Origin: Thermoprotei archaeon
GTDB lineage: Archaea > Thermoproteota > Thermoprotei > Thermofilales > Thermofilaceae
Assembly (NCBI GenBank): GCA_003649495.1
Contig: QMRZ01000028.1
Coordinates: 1 to 14,138 of the forward strand
DNA length: 14,138 bases
Direction: 5' to 3'
The position numbers and the translations under genes were made by a program. Shown here in pieces: positions 13,072 to 14,138 of the stretch. Numbering within the stretch: the stretch's first letter is position 1; each line of letters begins with the position of its first letter. The notes below the pieces were generated by a model that did not search any database, had not been told where the DNA came from, and worked only from the letters and a program-made list of their open reading frames with translations.

Positions 13072-14138
13072 AGGGAGGCCTGGTGATATACCCGGTCACC
13101 AGGATTGTGGGGCACGCAGAGCTGCGCGTGACGTTCAGCGGCGGGGTGCCTAGAGCCGAGTTCAGAGTCCTCAACGATCCGCGGTTCTTCGAGCGGATAG
13201 TGCTCGGCAAGGACTTCAGGCAGGTGCCCTGGATAGTCTCGAGGATCTGTGGCCCCTGCAGCCTCAGCCACACGCTCTGCTCCATATTCGCGCTCGAGGC
13301 TGCCATAGGGGTGGAGGTGCCCGAGCACGTGCTCATGGCGAGGGAGGCGGCCGCCGAGCTCGAAGTTGCCGAGAACCACTTAGTGCACCTGGCGCTGCTA
13401 GCGGCGCCCGACTACCTAGGCTTGAGGGGGCCGCTCGAGCTGGCTAGGGAGAGGCCAGAGTTCGTGAAGAGGGTCTTGAGGCTGAGGTCCGCCTTGGCGG
13501 AGGCGGCGGGGGGCCTCGTGGGCAGGCTAACACACCCCAGCGCGTGTGTGATCGGGGGCTTCACCAAGGAGCCCCTGCCGGAGCGGCTCGAGAAGGCGGC
13601 TAGGAAGCTGGCCCGCCTGATCCCCGAGGCCGAGGCCGTCGCTAGGCTGGCGATGGAGCTGAGCTACCCGAGCCTCAACGTGAGCGGCGAGCGGCTACTG
13701 GCGGTGGCGGGTGGCGATGGCTACTCGTTTACGGGTAGTAGCCTGCTGCTGGAGGGGCATGGAATACTGAAGCCCCTGGAGTACACGCACGTGCTCAGGG
13801 AGGAGGCAGTGCGCCACTCGACGTGCAGCCGCGTGACTGCCCTGGGAGATCCCATCTACGTTGGCGCGAGGGCACGGCTAAACGCGAGGGGCGTTGAGCA
13901 CCTAGCGGACACGGCCCGTGGCCTGGCATCCAACTTGAAACTCCCCCTCAGGAACCCCTTCGACAACCTGAAGGCTAAAGCAATCGAGATGGTACACTGT
14001 GTGGAGAGGGCATCCCACATCCTGAGCGTCCTCGCAGACGAGGCACGCCAGCGAGGGCTTAAGCTGAGGACCGGCGTCGAGGCTAGAGCTGGGGAGGGCG
14101 TGGGGGTCAAGGAGGCTCCGCGTGGAGTCCTCATACAC
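13068..14138 (+). CDS. [NiFe]-hydrogenase large subunit (group 3-like), N-terminal 357 residues
   Basis: Open frame from ATG 13068 to the window end with no stop, overlapping the previous gene by ATGA. It is the catalytic subunit type that binds the Ni-Fe site. The L1 motif is intact: RICGPCSLSHTL (59-70), with Cys61, Cys64 and His68. Downstream, PLEYTHVLREEAV, VGARARLN, NPFDNLKAKAIEM and a final GEGVGVKEAPRGVLIH (343-357) follow the order of group 3 (Hox/Mvh/Shy) large subunits. The L0 motif near the N-terminus reads TRIVGHAEL, with Val14 where nearly all hydrogenases have Glu. The C-terminal DPCxxC ligands lie beyond the window, so nickel binding cannot be confirmed. A degenerate, non-hydrogenase homologue is the alternative. 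Confidence 0.9.
   Translation, partial: MKGGLVIYPVTRIVGHAELRVTFSGGVPRAEFRVLNDPRFFERIVLGKDFRQVPWIVSRICGPCSLSHTLCSIFALEAAIGVEVPEHVLMAREAAAELEVAENHLVHLALLAAPDYLGLRGPLELARERPEFVKRVLRLRSALAEAAGGLVGRLTHPSACVIGGFTKEPLPERLEKAARKLARLIPEAEAVARLAMELSYPSLNVSGERLLAVAGGDGYSFTGSSLLLEGHGILKPLEYTHVLREEAVRHSTCSRVTALGDPIYVGARARLNARGVEHLADTARGLASNLKLPLRNPFDNLKAKAIEMVHCVERASHILSVLADEARQRGLKLRTGVEARAGEGVGVKEAPRGVLIH

Overview
The window looks archaeal, most likely a hyperthermophile of the TACK/Thermoproteota-Korarchaeia type; the lineage is my inference. It is GC-rich, uses AGG and ATA codons heavily, and starts genes at ATG or GTG. Several starts sit about 26 nt downstream of a TATA-like box, as in leaderless archaeal transcripts. 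The protein families are also archaeal in style, such as an AbrB-PhoU regulator and an EncFtn-type ferritin. I see no rRNA, tRNA, CRISPR array, insertion sequence or integrase.

Layout. At 1-209 (-) is the start of a PHP-domain phosphoesterase. It is divergent from a ClC chloride channel/transporter with two CBS domains (315-2042, +), which is followed by a LysE-type exporter (2082-2693, +). A Nudix hydrolase (2628-3254, -) overlaps the exporter tail to tail. It is divergent from an HD-domain phosphohydrolase (3307-3867, +), and the two appear to share one TATA box placed exactly midway. At 3862-6085 (-) is a two-gene operon: a Gfo/Idh/MocA oxidoreductase and an unrecognised beta-rich protein. 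A small EncFtn-like ferritin follows (6166-6459, -), then about 320 nt with no convincing gene. Two membrane-anchored, probably extracytoplasmic enzymes come next: an MBL-fold hydrolase (6784-7629, +) and a GHL10-like glycosidase (7674-8852, +). An AbrB-PhoU regulator (8863-9861, -) is divergent from the last operon.

The final operon (9956 to the window end, +) is the most interesting part. It holds four tightly packed genes: NuoE/HydC-like, NuoF/HydB-like, a 215-residue iron-sulfur protein, and the start of a [NiFe]-hydrogenase large subunit. The set resembles NAD-linked or electron-bifurcating [NiFe] hydrogenases (HoxEFUYH, HydABCSL). The third protein appears to be a chimera: its N-half is a HoxU/NuoG-like [2Fe-2S] plus His-Cys3 domain, and its C-half is the eight-cysteine C-terminal domain of a group 3 hydrogenase small subunit. 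The small subunit's N-terminal proximal-cluster domain is absent from the window. The large subunit has Val where the conserved Glu of the RxEGH motif is expected.

The intergenic region before this operon carries two direct copies and one inverted copy of TTACTTAC. These are plausible operators through which the divergent AbrB-domain protein could control itself and the hydrogenase genes. Enzyme functions are assigned from motifs read by eye; no database search was possible.
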